A stretch of DNA of 64,000 nt, from the NCBI RefSeq assembly GCF_947495145.1, contig NZ_CANLXP010000014.1, forward strand, positions 25,135 through 89,134, in the 5' to 3' direction. Shown here piece after piece: positions 27,270 through 36,925 of this stretch. Numbering within the stretch: the first letter of the stretch is position 1; every line of letters starts with the position of its first letter. The position numbers and the translations under genes are program-made. Source of the stretch: an uncultured Arthrobacter sp. GTDB lineage: Bacteria > Actinomycetota > Actinomycetes > Actinomycetales > Micrococcaceae. Below the pieces are notes generated by a model. It did no database searches. It was not told where the DNA came from and saw only the letters and a list, made by a program, of their open reading frames with translations.

Positions 27270-28223
27270 ATGACACAGACGGAACTCACGACGACGGCGG
27301 CCGCCTCCTCCGCGGAGGCCCCGCCTCCCGTCCGCGCACGGCGCCGGTTCTCCCGCGAGGGCGTCACCCGCCTTCTCTTCGTGGCGCCGGCCGCCCTGTA
27401 TCTGGTGCTGTTCTTTGGCTACCCGGTGGTCAAGAACATCACCATGAGCCTGCAGGAGTACACCACCAAGACCTTCTTCACCGGAGAAGCGCCCTGGGTG
27501 GGACTCGCGAACTACCAGGCGGTGCTGAACAGCAACCTGTTCTGGCCGTCGATGACCAACACCGCGCTGTTCACCATCGGGTCCATCGCCGGGCAATTCA
27601 TCATCGGGCTGGCGCTCGCCTGTTACTTCAAGCGGCGCTTCCCGCTCAGCAACTTTTTGCGCTCGATGCTCCTGCTGCCCTGGCTGCTGCCGCTCATCGT
27701 TTCCAGCGCAACCTGGCGGTCCATCCTCGAGCAGGACTCCGGCATCCTCAACCAGTTCCTCGGCACTTTCGGAATTGAACCCGTGCCGTGGCTGACCAGC
27801 CCGGCGGTGGCGCTTATCGCCGTCGTACTGGTGAATATCTGGGTGGGCATTCCGTTCAACGTGACCATCCTCTACGGGGGTCTGCAGGACATCCCGGACG
27901 AGCTGTACGAGGCGGGTGCGCTGGATGGCGCCACCGGGTGGAAGGCGTTCCGGCACATCACGCTGCCGAACCTCAAGCCGGTGATCAGCGTGGTGCTGGT
28001 GCTCGGCGTCGTCTACACGATCAAGGTGCTGGACATCATCCTGGGCCTGACCAACGGCGGGCCGGCGAATGCCACGCAGACGCTGTCCATCCGGTCGTAC
28101 CAGGAGTCGTTCATCAACTTCGAGTTCGGGGTGGGTGCCGCGTTCAGCAACATCCTGATCCTGATCTCGCTGGTGTTCGCCGTCATCTACCTCCGTGCCA
28201 ACCGGCGCGCAGTCGACGAGTAA
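27270..28223 (+). CDS. Sugar ABC transporter permease, MalF/UgpA type
   Basis: The 317-residue membrane protein has six hydrophobic segments and the coupling loop EAGALDGATGWKAFRHITLP. GGAAGGG at 27,254-27,260 stands nine bases before the ATG at 27,270, which is preferred over GTG and ATG codons further upstream. No ATPase gene is present, so a shared one encoded elsewhere is presumed. The second permease begins eleven bases after its stop. Confidence 0.92.
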   Translation: MTQTELTTTAAASSAEAPPPVRARRRFSREGVTRLLFVAPAALYLVLFFGYPVVKNITMSLQEYTTKTFFTGEAPWVGLANYQAVLNSNLFWPSMTNTALFTIGSIAGQFIIGLALACYFKRRFPLSNFLRSMLLLPWLLPLIVSSATWRSILEQDSGILNQFLGTFGIEPVPWLTSPAVALIAVVLVNIWVGIPFNVTILYGGLQDIPDELYEAGALDGATGWKAFRHITLPNLKPVISVVLVLGVVYTIKVLDIILGLTNGGPANATQTLSIRSYQESFINFEFGVGAAFSNILILISLVFAVIYLRANRRAVDE

Positions 28224-28233
28224 GGGGACAACC

Positions 28234-29097
28234 GTGACTAGCGTGGAAACCGCCGTCGTACACGTTCCGGCGCACCGAAACGCAGGCAAGGAACGCAACC
28301 GCTCCGCCGGGTACACCGCGCTGGGGATCCTGTTCCTGGCCGTGATGCTGTTTCCCGTCTACTGGATGGTGAACGCGTCGCTGCAGCCCTCTGGCAACAC
28401 GCTGACCGCCAGCTTCTTCCCGCTGAATCCGAGCTTTGAGGGGTACGCCCGGGCCATCGCCGAGCAGGGGCCGAACCTCGTCACCAGTCTCATCGTCTCG
28501 CTGGTGACCGTGGTGTTCAGTCTGCTCGTCGCGGCACCGGCGGCGTACGCGCTGGCCCAGTTCCGGTTCCGCTGGGTGAATGTCGCGCTGCTTGCGATCC
28601 TGATTTCGCAGATGATTCCGGGCATCGTGATCGCGAACGCGCTGTACGCGGCGTACAACGACCTCGGGCTGCTCAACAGCATCCCCGGCCTGATCCTGGC
28701 CGACGCCACGCACGCCATCCCGTTTGTCATCCTCATCATGCGGGCGTTCATGATCGGCATTCCAACCTCGATCGTTGAGGCCGCGAGGGTCGACGGCGCG
28801 GGGCTGGTGCGTGCGTTCGTCTCGATTGTGCTGCCGATCAGCCGGAACTCGCTCATCACCGCGGGCCTGTTCGCGTTCCTGTTCTCGTGGAGCGACTTCC
28901 TGTTCGCGCTGACCCTCACCACCACCGACGAGGTGCGGCCGGTGACCTTGGGCATCTACCAGTACCTGGGCACACAGGTGTCCAACTGGAGTGCCGTCAT
29001 GGCCACCGCCGTCCTGTCCTCCCTGCCGGCGATCGCGCTGCTGATCCTGGCCCAGAAATACATTGCGGCCGGTGCCACCGGCGGGGCCGTCAAGTAA
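28234..29097 (+). CDS. Sugar ABC transporter permease, MalG/UgpE type
   Basis: The 287-residue membrane protein has six hydrophobic segments and the loop [20 protein letters not shown]. The GTG start at 28,234 is chosen for the AAGGGGACA just before it; an in-frame start at 28,195 would overlap the first permease. It completes the importer with the genes at 25,991 and 27,270. Confidence 0.9.
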   Translation: MTSVETAVVHVPAHRNAGKERNRSAGYTALGILFLAVMLFPVYWMVNASLQPSGNTLTASFFPLNPSFEGYARAIAEQGPNLVTSLIVSLVTVVFSLLVAAPAAYALAQFRFRWVNVALLAILISQMIPGIVIANALYAAYNDLGLLNSIPGLILADATHAIPFVILIMRAFMIGIPTSIVEAARVDGAGLVRAFVSIVLPISRNSLITAGLFAFLFSWSDFLFALTLTTTDEVRPVTLGIYQYLGTQVSNWSAVMATAVLSSLPAIALLILAQKYIAAGATGGAVK

Positions 29098-29122
29098 AGC
29101 TTCCAACGAAAGTGAGAAAACC

Positions 29123-29902
29123 ATGACCACCAGTTCCGACACCGTGCGCGTCCTCGTCTGGGGCGAGAACCGCCACGAGCAGGTCCAGCCCGAAGTCCGC
29201 GCCATCTACCCCGACGGCATGCACAACACCATCCGCGAGGGCATCGAGGAGAACCTCGGCGCGCGGGCAGTCGTTCGGACCGCCACGCTCGACGATCCCG
29301 AGCACGGTCTCACCGAGGACATCCTCGAGAACACCGACGTGCTGGTGTGGTGGGGGCATGCCGCGCATGGGGAGGTGGCGGATAGCGTCGTCGAGCGCGT
29401 CCACCGGCACGTGCTGGCGGGCATGGGGTTGCTGGTGCTGCACTCTGGCCACTGGTCGAAGATCTTCGGGAAGCTGATGGGCACCTCGTGCACGCTGCGG
29501 TGGCGGTCCGAGCGCGACCGCGAGATCGTGTGGACCGTGAACCCGGCGCATCCGATTGCGCAGGGCGTGCCGCACCCGTTCATCATTGACGAGCAGGAGA
29601 TGTATGGGGAGTTCTTCGACATTCCGGCGCCGGATGAGCTGATCTTCCTCAGCACGTTCAGCGGGGGAGAGGTGTTCCGCAGCGGCTGCACGTTCAAGCG
29701 CGGTTTCGGGAAGATCTTCTTCTTCAGCCCGGGCGATCAGGACTACCCGGTCTACCACCACAAGGACGTGCGCCGCGTAATCGCGAACGGCGTCGAGTGG
29801 GCGAAGACGCTGCGGCCCGAGCGTACCGATCCGGTGTTGCTGCGCTACGAGACGGAGGACTTCTACACCGGTCACGGCTACCAGGGGGCGATGAGCAATT
29901 GA
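29123..29902 (+). CDS. ThuA-like protein
   Basis: The 259-residue product is a ThuA/class-I amidotransferase-like protein: [13 protein letters not shown] at the start, [33 protein letters not shown], then [20 protein letters not shown] near the end. It differs in detail from the one at 8562, having W-W-G-H-A-A-H rather than W-H-G-G. It lies just before an overlapping Gfo/Idh/MocA gene, the same pairing seen in the first sugar locus, which supports a joint role in disaccharide or keto-sugar metabolism. Confidence 0.87.
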   Translation: MTTSSDTVRVLVWGENRHEQVQPEVRAIYPDGMHNTIREGIEENLGARAVVRTATLDDPEHGLTEDILENTDVLVWWGHAAHGEVADSVVERVHRHVLAGMGLLVLHSGHWSKIFGKLMGTSCTLRWRSERDREIVWTVNPAHPIAQGVPHPFIIDEQEMYGEFFDIPAPDELIFLSTFSGGEVFRSGCTFKRGFGKIFFFSPGDQDYPVYHHKDVRRVIANGVEWAKTLRPERTDPVLLRYETEDFYTGHGYQGAMSN

Positions 29903-30981
29903 TCACCTTCAAGACCGTTGAGACTGCCGGGCCGTTGCGCGTGGTGCAGGTGGGTGCCGGCGGGATGGGCAAGGCCTGGATCCGGACACTCCAAGCGAAC
30001 GACGACGTCGAGCTGGTCGGTCTCGTGGACCTCAACCTGGGTGCCGCGCAGGCTGCGGTCGACGAGTTCGGGCTACGGGACGTTGCTCTCGGCACGTCAG
30101 TGTCGGAGGTTGCGGCGGCGACCGGTGCGCACGCCGTCGTGAACGTGACGGTGCCTGCGGCGCACCATCCGGTCAATATGGAGGCGATGTTCGCCGGGTT
30201 GCCGGTGCTGTGTGAGAAGCCGGTGGCGCCGACCGTGGCGGAGGGTTTGTCTCTGGCGGCTGCGGCGGAGGTGAGCGGGCAGCTGCTGATGATCAGCCAG
30301 TCGCGCCGGTACTTCCAGGGGCTGACCCAGCTGAAGGCGCTGACCGCTGAGCTGGGGGAAATTGGTGTGGTGACGACGGAGTTCTTCAAGGCCCCGCACT
30401 TTGGTGGGTTCCGGGAGGAGATGGCGCATGTGCTGCTGGTGGACATGGCGATCCACCAGTTCGATGCGGTGCGGTTCCTGCTGGATCAGGATCCGGTGTC
30501 GGTGTATTGCGAGGAGTTCAATCCGTCGTGGAGCTGGTACGACGGCGCTGCTGCCGCCACCGCGGTGTTCCAGATGAGCGGTGGCACCCGGTATGTGTAT
30601 ACGGGTAGCTGGTGTGCGGACGGGTTGGAGACGTCGTGGAACGGGTCGTGGCGGGTGAACGGTGCAGGGGGTTCTGCCACGTGGGATGGTGCCGGGGCTC
30701 CTGTCGCGGAGTTGGTGTCCGGTGCAGCTTCGGTCGCGCCTGTGTCGCATGAGGAGGAGATCGCCGGCGCGCTGGTGGAGTTTGTGTCGGCGTTACGATC
30801 TGGTGAGGTGCCGTCGGGGGAGGTGCACTCGAACGTGTTGAGCTTGGCGATGGTGGAGGCGGCTGTGCAGTCAGCGTCGACGGGTCGGCGGGTGCTGATC
30901 GATAAAGTGGTGGAAGACGCGCACGGGACTGCGGCAGCGTCGGAGCGGCGAGCGGACGTGCGGGCGGCGCTGGAAGCGTAG
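29899..30981 (+). CDS. Gfo/Idh/MocA-family oxidoreductase
   Basis: The 360-residue protein shows the nucleotide fold [13 protein letters not shown], the catalytic motif [10 protein letters not shown] near residue 105, and [17 protein letters not shown] in the substrate domain. The best start is a TTG overlapping the ThuA-like stop by four bases, with GGGGGCGATGAG before it. An alternative GTG at 29,940 would trim the fold. It ends the second sugar operon. A diverged copy of its last 65 or so codons recurs at 36,730-36,925, beyond the helicase gene. Confidence 0.9.
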   Translation: MITFKTVETAGPLRVVQVGAGGMGKAWIRTLQANDDVELVGLVDLNLGAAQAAVDEFGLRDVALGTSVSEVAAATGAHAVVNVTVPAAHHPVNMEAMFAGLPVLCEKPVAPTVAEGLSLAAAAEVSGQLLMISQSRRYFQGLTQLKALTAELGEIGVVTTEFFKAPHFGGFREEMAHVLLVDMAIHQFDAVRFLLDQDPVSVYCEEFNPSWSWYDGAAAATAVFQMSGGTRYVYTGSWCADGLETSWNGSWRVNGAGGSATWDGAGAPVAELVSGAASVAPVSHEEEIAGALVEFVSALRSGEVPSGEVHSNVLSLAMVEAAVQSASTGRRVLIDKVVEDAHGTAAASERRADVRAALEA

Positions 30982-31365
30982 GGCTCAGCTAGTGCACGTA
31001 GCAATGAGTGCTTCGGCGAGCGCAAAGACTGAATGGTTCGCCGTCCTCTCACAGAGCCTTTGAATCGAACTGGGCGCCACGAGCGGCCATCTCACCGGCG
31101 GGCGCGGTTGCCCTTACTCGATGCAACTTCGTCTCCAGCCGTAAGAGCTCTCGATCTCTGCAACCGGGCCCCAATGTGGCTATCTGCGAAGGCTCAGTCA
31201 TCATCAAAATGGACCTTGGTACCTTCGGTTAGGCGTTTGTGGCACCTAGATCGTCCAAATAAATGTGCGTACCGCCATCAAACTGTCGGCAGGGCGGAGC
31301 CGGGGCCGATAGAACGACCACCGTATGGCGCGATCTGCTCGTTCGGTCATCTGTCAGCGATCAAG
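30982..31365. other. 384-base gap without a recognised gene
   Basis: Sequence between the oxidoreductase stop and the end of the leftward 386-residue gene. Base composition becomes noticeably less GC-rich along it. I see no convincing open frame, RNA fold or terminator. It is the left boundary of the accessory region. Confidence 0.5.
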
Positions 31366-32526
31366 CTAGAAGAGGGGCAGATTGTCATACGAGATTCGCT
31401 GCTCGGTGGGAACTACTCGAACACCCGCGGCATCGTAGAGCCAGTAAAAATTGCCTTCTCGTTCCAACCGTCCTGAAACTTGGAGCATTGCATCGTTGGA
31501 ATGAGCTTCGAGGGCTACTCTGTATTGCTCCGCGTCGAGGCGGACCCGAGCCTTCTTGACTGAAGACCCACTGTCTATCACCAGACGAATAACCCTAATG
31601 TCGGTAGCGGAAGCGTGGCTTAGTAGGACTACTTCGCCTACCAGTGTTACGTCCTGAGATGCCGGTGCCTGGGAGAACCGTGTAGCGACTTTGTCGAGTA
31701 TCGGCGACTCCACAGGGGTGAAGGTGAATTCGTGCTTTGAAGGAGTGAGATTTTGACTGTGCCGCACCACTTGAATAGCCGACTCACCATCACGCGTAAC
31801 GTCGCCCAAAGCCTTAATGAATTCATATGACAAGCCGTCGTGCACCGCTTCAACAAAAATGTCGGTGGTCGGTTTCGCACGATATTCGTCTAGGCAGCGA
31901 CGTGCCAGGTCAAGGGAACGCTCGAATGTCTGCAGTATCTCCCGACCACTTACGGACTCTGCCAGACGCGGGGTCTGACTGGCGACCTCTTCGGAACGCC
32001 TCGAGAAATGAAATCTCTTGTCCGCATGTGTGTGCGCGGTAATCACGTAGCTCCCTATTGCGGTCTGACCCATATAGCAGTCATCTATGAACTGCTTGGC
32101 TATGAACGCGCTCGCATTGCCGTGATACATCCTCGCCTCACGAGTGGACTTCGCCGAGGCGATAAGCATCGAGCGGGCAGAAGCATAAAGCAACTCGCCG
32201 TCTGTCCATCGGATAAGCCCTCCGTCTAGCGACGTTTCCTTTTGCCAATGCGATTCGTCGAGCGCGGTCGTCTCTTTGATGCGATACAGCGCTTCGGCGT
32301 GCTTGGCTTCGGCACCGAACCTTCGAAAAATTTCGCGTTGTGCTTTGCCTAGGAGGCGATCGAAATCTGGACGAGTATCGTCCAGCGGAATGAGAACTTC
32401 GCCTGCTCCGTCGTATTCCCGCCAGATGTCGAACTTCCCCGGCACCCCCTCGGCGCGGTACCAACGAAAGTGTTCAAGCGTTGCTAATAAACTGTTCACG
32501 CGCTCGGATCGTGCGAATGTATTCAT
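31366..32526 (-). CDS. Unrecognised 386-residue protein, partner of the DUF4365 protein
   Basis: The protein reads through without interruption and starts at an ATG that overlaps the DUF4365 gene's stop (ATGA), implying co-translation. It is soluble, with no transmembrane segment. Visible features are EHFRWYRAEGVPGKFDIW near the N-terminus, a possible interface segment Y-H-G-N-A-S-A-F-I-A-K-Q-F, MGQTAIGSYVITAHTHADKR mid-protein, and a C-terminal half rich in beta-strand sequence ending SGRLEREGNFYWLYDAAGVR. I know no named domain here. GC content is lower than in the core genes, suggesting transfer. Its fixed pairing and setting suggest an antiviral or DNA-interference role, but that is inference. 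Confidence 0.7.
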   Translation of the reverse strand: MNTFARSERVNSLLATLEHFRWYRAEGVPGKFDIWREYDGAGEVLIPLDDTRPDFDRLLGKAQREIFRRFGAEAKHAEALYRIKETTALDESHWQKETSLDGGLIRWTDGELLYASARSMLIASAKSTREARMYHGNASAFIAKQFIDDCYMGQTAIGSYVITAHTHADKRFHFSRRSEEVASQTPRLAESVSGREILQTFERSLDLARRCLDEYRAKPTTDIFVEAVHDGLSYEFIKALGDVTRDGESAIQVVRHSQNLTPSKHEFTFTPVESPILDKVATRFSQAPASQDVTLVGEVVLLSHASATDIRVIRLVIDSGSSVKKARVRLDAEQYRVALEAHSNDAMLQVSGRLEREGNFYWLYDAAGVRVVPTEQRISYDNLPLF

Positions 32527-33005
32527 GGCTGTCCGCCCTGTCCGATTCGCTGCATGATGCCGCACAGCGCCACATCATCGAAGATGTCTTCTCTTCGAGC
32601 GTTGAAGCTAGGTCTAGCTGCGGTTGACGCTGGAGCACCTCGTAAATTCACCCAGTAACAACAATGCTTCAGCGCCAGGTAATCGTGGGAAGCCTCTAAC
32701 CAGGACGCTTGCTCGGTTGGCAGCGACATGATGACTGCTATCCGGTTGACACTCGGGTCAGTGCTCGCAAACTCCTCGTAGCGGTCGGCGCGCATATTCG
32801 AAGAGATGTGAGTTGAATTTTGGCCGATATATTGGGAGGTGCTTTTTAGCTGTATCTCCAGATAAACGGCGCCCGTCTGAAGGTGCTGGTCAGATCTGTG
32901 GGACAAAACAAGATCAATTCCCTCGTCTATCTCCGGAGTTCCCACCAGATTGCATCCTGCCGCTGCCGCAATCGCGCGGACGTAGCTAACCTGAAACTGC
33001 TCCAT
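32523..33005 (-). CDS. DUF4365-domain protein, putative PD-(D/E)XK-like nuclease
   Basis: From the ATG at 33,005 the 160-residue product reads EQFQVSYVRAIAAAAGCNLV, then GTPEIDEGIDLVLSHR and YLEIQLKSTS, followed by late SWLEASHDYLALKHCCYWVN. This is the DUF4365 pattern, where the G-I-D aspartate and the E-I-Q-L-K motif resemble a restriction-enzyme-like nuclease core. The frame is open to an ATG at 33,140, which would add 45 residues that also look partly coding, so the start is uncertain. Its stop overlaps the 386-residue gene. A nuclease role is inferred from the fold, not shown. Confidence 0.75.
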   Translation of the reverse strand: MEQFQVSYVRAIAAAAGCNLVGTPEIDEGIDLVLSHRSDQHLQTGAVYLEIQLKSTSQYIGQNSTHISSNMRADRYEEFASTDPSVNRIAVIMSLPTEQASWLEASHDYLALKHCCYWVNLRGAPASTAARPSFNARREDIFDDVALCGIMQRIGQGGQP

Positions 33006-33454
33006 GTGATTCAATCCACGTGTGTGTGATCCCCTAAGGATCAACGGCGCGCCCCCACTCATGAAGAGATCGTACAGTTGCACAGGCGTTTCCTCGATCC
33101 AGCGTCTTCTTTCGAAAAGGCTACGGGACTGGTATGACATTCCTGAGCGTCTTGCGGCGCTGATTGCATCGCGGCGTCATCCTCCTATCGCCTGCACGCA
33201 GTTGAAATCCCGGCCGACCGTAGTTCGTTGAAAAGCAGTGTCCGAGCGGTCCAAGATAGTAATGGCCTGTGCCGGCTCTGATGTGAGCCGAGTTGATGTA
33301 ACAACAGCTGCTCTCAGATTGGCGGACGATAGGCCGGCGAGGGCGGTCACCTTCTGACCGATCCAATCCTGCGTCGTGTGGTGCCCCGCGTCGCGGTTCC
33401 GAGATCAGTTGCTGGATCGAAATCATCTCACCGAATAACTACTACCCTGGTTAG
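33006..33454. other. Divergent control gap between DUF4365 and helicase genes
   Basis: About 450 bases separate the two leftward genes from the rightward helicase gene. If the DUF4365 gene starts at 33,140 the gap shrinks to 314 bases. GC content is moderate. A leftward frame at 33,121-33,426 has no protein-like character. I can place no promoter with confidence. Confidence 0.45.
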
Positions 33455-36400
33455 GTGAGCCAAATCATTGGGGGAGGGGCAGCACCGCAGCTGCCCGAGG
33501 GGCTTTATGAGCTCCTGAAAACTGACATGATCGCCGCGCAACTCGATGCGGCACAAGACCTACATGCGTCGTTCGAGCAGATCGACGAAGACACGGCCCC
33601 TGATATTCTCTCGCGTCACGTCGCCGACGCCGTGCGGCAAGCGCTCACCAAAGCCGCCCCTGCCGAGCGGGTGGAGATCGCGAACACCATTTTGGGACAT
33701 CTCGACCAACCGGCCGTCATTGCCGCTGGCCCTCAAGAACTTCATGCGCTTCACCGCCCCGACCATCTCCGCAGGCGCAGTGTCAAGCGCCCCACCACGC
33801 GGCTCAGCGAATCGGCACTTCTGACCAACAGCAAGGATGACCCGAACCTTGCAGCAGAAATCCGAACTGAGATGGACTCGGCCAACTCCGTCGACCTGCT
33901 GTGCGCCTTCGTCCGCTGGACCGGATTGCGGTTACTCCAACCTGCTCTGGAACGACTACAGGAACGCGGTGTCCGCCTAAGAGTCATCACGACCACGTAC
34001 ATGGGCGCCACGGAACGCCGGGCCATCGACGAGCTGGTCAATCGCTACCGCGCCGAGGTCAAGATCAGCTACGAAACCCAGGCCACCCGCCTTCACGCCA
34101 AAGCGTGGCTATTCAGAAGGGACACCGGCTTTGACACCGCATACGTCGGAAGCTCAAATCTTAGCAAGGCCGCACTCCTTGACGGACTGGAGTGGAACGT
34201 CCGGCTCTCCAACATCGCCACGCCCACACTGCTGAAGAAGTTCGAGGTCACCTTCGACAGCTACTGGGAGCAGCGAGCGTTCCAGAGCTATGATCCCGAA
34301 CGAGATGGCGACAAACTCGATGCTGCCCTTGAGCGGAACGGCGGCAAACGCACCATCGCCCCGGATGGCGTCACCGGACTGGAGGTCCAGCCCTACCTCC
34401 ACCAGGAGGAGATGCTCGAAGCGCTCGAGGCGGAGCGGCTCAAAGGCCACACCCGCAATCTCCTCGTTGCCGCCACCGGAACCGGCAAGACCGTCATCGC
34501 CGCGCTCGACTACAAACGTCTCAGCGAAGCCGCAGGCCGAAACCTCACGCTCCTTTTCGTCGCGCACCGTCAGGAAATCCTGCGACAATCCATGCGCACC
34601 TATCGCAACGTCATGCAAGATGGTGCTTTCGGCGAGCTCTACGTCGGCGACAACAAGCCCACCCAGTGGAAGCATGTCTTCGCTTCGGTCCAGTCACTCA
34701 ATGCCAGAGGCATCCAGCAGCTCGAACCCAACATGTTCGACATCGTCGTCATCGACGAGTTCCACCACGCTATGGCGCCTACCTATCGAAGTCTGATCGA
34801 CCACCTCACACCGCAGCAATTACTCGGCCTCACGGCGACACCTGAGCGAGGTGACGGCCTCAACGTCGCCGACCAGTTCTTCGACGGTCGTACGGCGAGC
34901 GAACTCCGGCTCTGGGATGCCCTCGACGCTGACCTCCTGGTGCCCTTCCACTACTTCGGTGTGTCCGATGACGTCGACCTCAGCCAGGTGGAGTGGAAGC
35001 GAGGCAACTACGATCTCGCCCAGCTCGACCGCCTCTACACCGGTAACGACGCCCGCGCAGCCAAAGTCATTCGCGAACTCCGAGACAAAATCACCGGAGC
35101 CAACCAGATGCGTGCCCTCGGCTTCTGTGTCTCCGTTCAGCACGCCCAGTACATGGCCGAGGTTTTCAACCGTGCGGGCATCACGTCGGTAGCCCTGCAT
35201 GGTGGAACGGACGACGACGAACGCGCACTTGCGCTCGCACAGCTACGCGACCGCCAAATCAACTGCATCTTCACCGTGGACCTCTTCAACGAAGGTCTTG
35301 ACCTGCCCGAAGTAGACACAATTCTCATGCTTCGCCCAACCCAGAGCGCAACAATTTTTCTTCAGCAGCTTGGCCGCGGGCTGCGGCGCGCTGAGGAGAA
35401 ATCGGTCCTCACTGTGTTGGACTTCATCGGGCAGCAGCGCCGTGAGTTCCGCTTCGATCTGCGTTACCGAGCGCTCACGGGATTGGGCCGAAAGCAGCTG
35501 GAGAAAGCGGTCGACGACGAGTTCCCGTTCCTGCCGTCTGGTTCCCAGATCGTTCTCGACCGTGTGGCGCAGAGAGTCGTGCTGGAGAACATCCGGGCTC
35601 AGTTGCGGTTCAACCGCGCGCAACTCGTGCGTGACATCGCCTCCTATGGCGAAACGGTACTGGCCGAGTACCTCGAGCGATCTGGCAACGACCTGAAAAC
35701 CATTTACCGCTCGACGCGGGATTCCTGGACCGGGTACCTACGCCAGGCTGGCCTGATCGAGGGGCTTTCTCCAGGGGAGGCGGCCATAGCGGGTGGACTG
35801 GCAGAGCTTGAACAGGAGAAACAACTCCTGTTGCGCATGGTGCGGCTGCTTCATGTGGACGACCCCGAACGAGCCGACGCGTACACAAGGCTCGTCCGCC
35901 AAGACTCGCCGCGGTATGGAGACCTCGGACCACGGGAAAAGACGTTTGCCCGGATGCTCTTCTATACGCTGTGGAGCGATGGCGGCGGTTTTCAAACGTA
36001 CGACGACGGTCTGGACCACCTACGTAGGTTCCGCTTTGTGTGTGACGAAATTCGGCAACTCGTAGAACTGGGCGTCACCGATTCTAAGCACGCCGCGAAG
36101 GGGCTCGGCGCCGATTTGCAACACATTCCGCTGTCATCGCATGCAACCTACCGGCGCGAGGAAGTTCTAGCGGCACTGGAATATGGCTCCCTTGAGCTCG
36201 GCAAGAACGTGCAGCACCGAGAGGGAGTTGCATGGTGTCCAGCGGCGTCGACCGACGTCTTCTTCGTCACGCTCAACAAGGATGAGAAGAACCACTCAGC
36301 AACCACCATGTACAAGGACTACGCCATCGGTCAGGACCTCTTCCATTGGGAATCACAGAACTCGACCGCCCCAAACAGCCCTGTAGGGCAGCGTTATCTG

Positions 36401-36604
36401 AACCACAAATCGCGAGGGTCGCAGGTGTTGCTCTTCACCCGCGACACTGCGGAAGACGAGAGCGGGCTAACGGTGCCCTACACGTGTTTGGGTCAGGTTG
36501 ATTACGTCCAGCACTCGGGGGAGAAGCCCATCGCTATCACCTGGAAGCTGCATCGACCTATGCCGGCGGACGTCTTGGCTACGGCATCGGCAATAGTGCA
36601 GTAA
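33455..36604 (+). CDS. PLD-nuclease/superfamily-2 helicase/DUF3427 fusion protein
   Basis: The 1049-residue protein starts at GTG. A phospholipase-D-type domain at about residues 120-280 holds R-L-H-A-K-A-W-L-F and the downstream G-S-S-N-L-S-K, one HKD-like active site. The helicase follows: Walker A A-A-T-G-T-G-K-T at about 340, D-E-F-H-H at about 433, LGLTATPERGDGL at about 460, and QQLGRGLRRAEEK at about 636. The C-terminal 270 residues match DUF3427 (RYGDLGPREKTFARMLFYTL; IPLSSHATYRREEVLAALEY). Such architecture resembles restriction or defence effectors that translocate on and cut DNA. It is intact and divergent from the DUF4365 pair. Confidence 0.88.
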   Translation: MSQIIGGGAAPQLPEGLYELLKTDMIAAQLDAAQDLHASFEQIDEDTAPDILSRHVADAVRQALTKAAPAERVEIANTILGHLDQPAVIAAGPQELHALHRPDHLRRRSVKRPTTRLSESALLTNSKDDPNLAAEIRTEMDSANSVDLLCAFVRWTGLRLLQPALERLQERGVRLRVITTTYMGATERRAIDELVNRYRAEVKISYETQATRLHAKAWLFRRDTGFDTAYVGSSNLSKAALLDGLEWNVRLSNIATPTLLKKFEVTFDSYWEQRAFQSYDPERDGDKLDAALERNGGKRTIAPDGVTGLEVQPYLHQEEMLEALEAERLKGHTRNLLVAATGTGKTVIAALDYKRLSEAAGRNLTLLFVAHRQEILRQSMRTYRNVMQDGAFGELYVGDNKPTQWKHVFASVQSLNARGIQQLEPNMFDIVVIDEFHHAMAPTYRSLIDHLTPQQLLGLTATPERGDGLNVADQFFDGRTASELRLWDALDADLLVPFHYFGVSDDVDLSQVEWKRGNYDLAQLDRLYTGNDARAAKVIRELRDKITGANQMRALGFCVSVQHAQYMAEVFNRAGITSVALHGGTDDDERALALAQLRDRQINCIFTVDLFNEGLDLPEVDTILMLRPTQSATIFLQQLGRGLRRAEEKSVLTVLDFIGQQRREFRFDLRYRALTGLGRKQLEKAVDDEFPFLPSGSQIVLDRVAQRVVLENIRAQLRFNRAQLVRDIASYGETVLAEYLERSGNDLKTIYRSTRDSWTGYLRQAGLIEGLSPGEAAIAGGLAELEQEKQLLLRMVRLLHVDDPERADAYTRLVRQDSPRYGDLGPREKTFARMLFYTLWSDGGGFQTYDDGLDHLRRFRFVCDEIRQLVELGVTDSKHAAKGLGADLQHIPLSSHATYRREEVLAALEYGSLELGKNVQHREGVAWCPAASTDVFFVTLNKDEKNHSATTMYKDYAIGQDLFHWESQNSTAPNSPVGQRYLNHKSRGSQVLLFTRDTAEDESGLTVPYTCLGQVDYVQHSGEKPIAITWKLHRPMPADVLATASAIVQ

Positions 36605-36729
36605 CCATTGGCAGCGCACACGAATTTGCTTTCGCGGAGGCATGCGAATGTGCTGCAGGTGGATCTGCCGGTGTCTGTCACCGCCGTAACCCAGATATGC
36701 AAGGAGATCCGATACCAAGTATTCTTGCC
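36605..36729. other. Short non-coding stretch after the helicase gene
   Basis: No gene is seen here. A weak GCGAATGTGCTG echo at 36,644-36,655 resembles GCGAACGTGCTG in the oxidoreductase remnant just downstream, possibly a further degraded copy. Confidence 0.35.
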
Positions 36730-36925
36730 GGTTTCGTGGGAGCGCTATCGTCGGCTGAGGGCCGCTCGGGAAAGTGCACGCGAACGTGCTGAATCTGGCG
36801 AAGGTGGAGGCTGCGGTGCAGTCGGCGTCGATCGGCCAGCGGGCCCAGTCAACAGCAAAGTTGTCGAGGACGCTCACCAGGCGGCGGTGGCGTCGGAGTG
36901 GCGTGAGGGCGTGCTTCAAGCGTGA
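36730..36925 (+). pseudogene. Displaced 3' fragment of a Gfo/Idh/MocA oxidoreductase gene
   Basis: About 195 bases align with the last part of the gene at 29,899-30,981. One frame gives [20 protein letters not shown] against [20 protein letters not shown] in the intact gene. After a frameshift, K-V-V-E-D-A-H follows, and both end with closely similar residues and a stop. Divergence is clear by eye, roughly a quarter of bases, so this is not a fresh duplication. The two copies bracket the DUF4365/helicase block, which suggests the block was inserted at, or recombined into, the end of this gene. Confidence 0.75.

Noticed and set aside
33121..33426. 101-codon leftward frame between DUF4365 and the helicase
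   Set aside because: No ribosome site and no protein-like composition; partly overlaps the possible DUF4365 extension.
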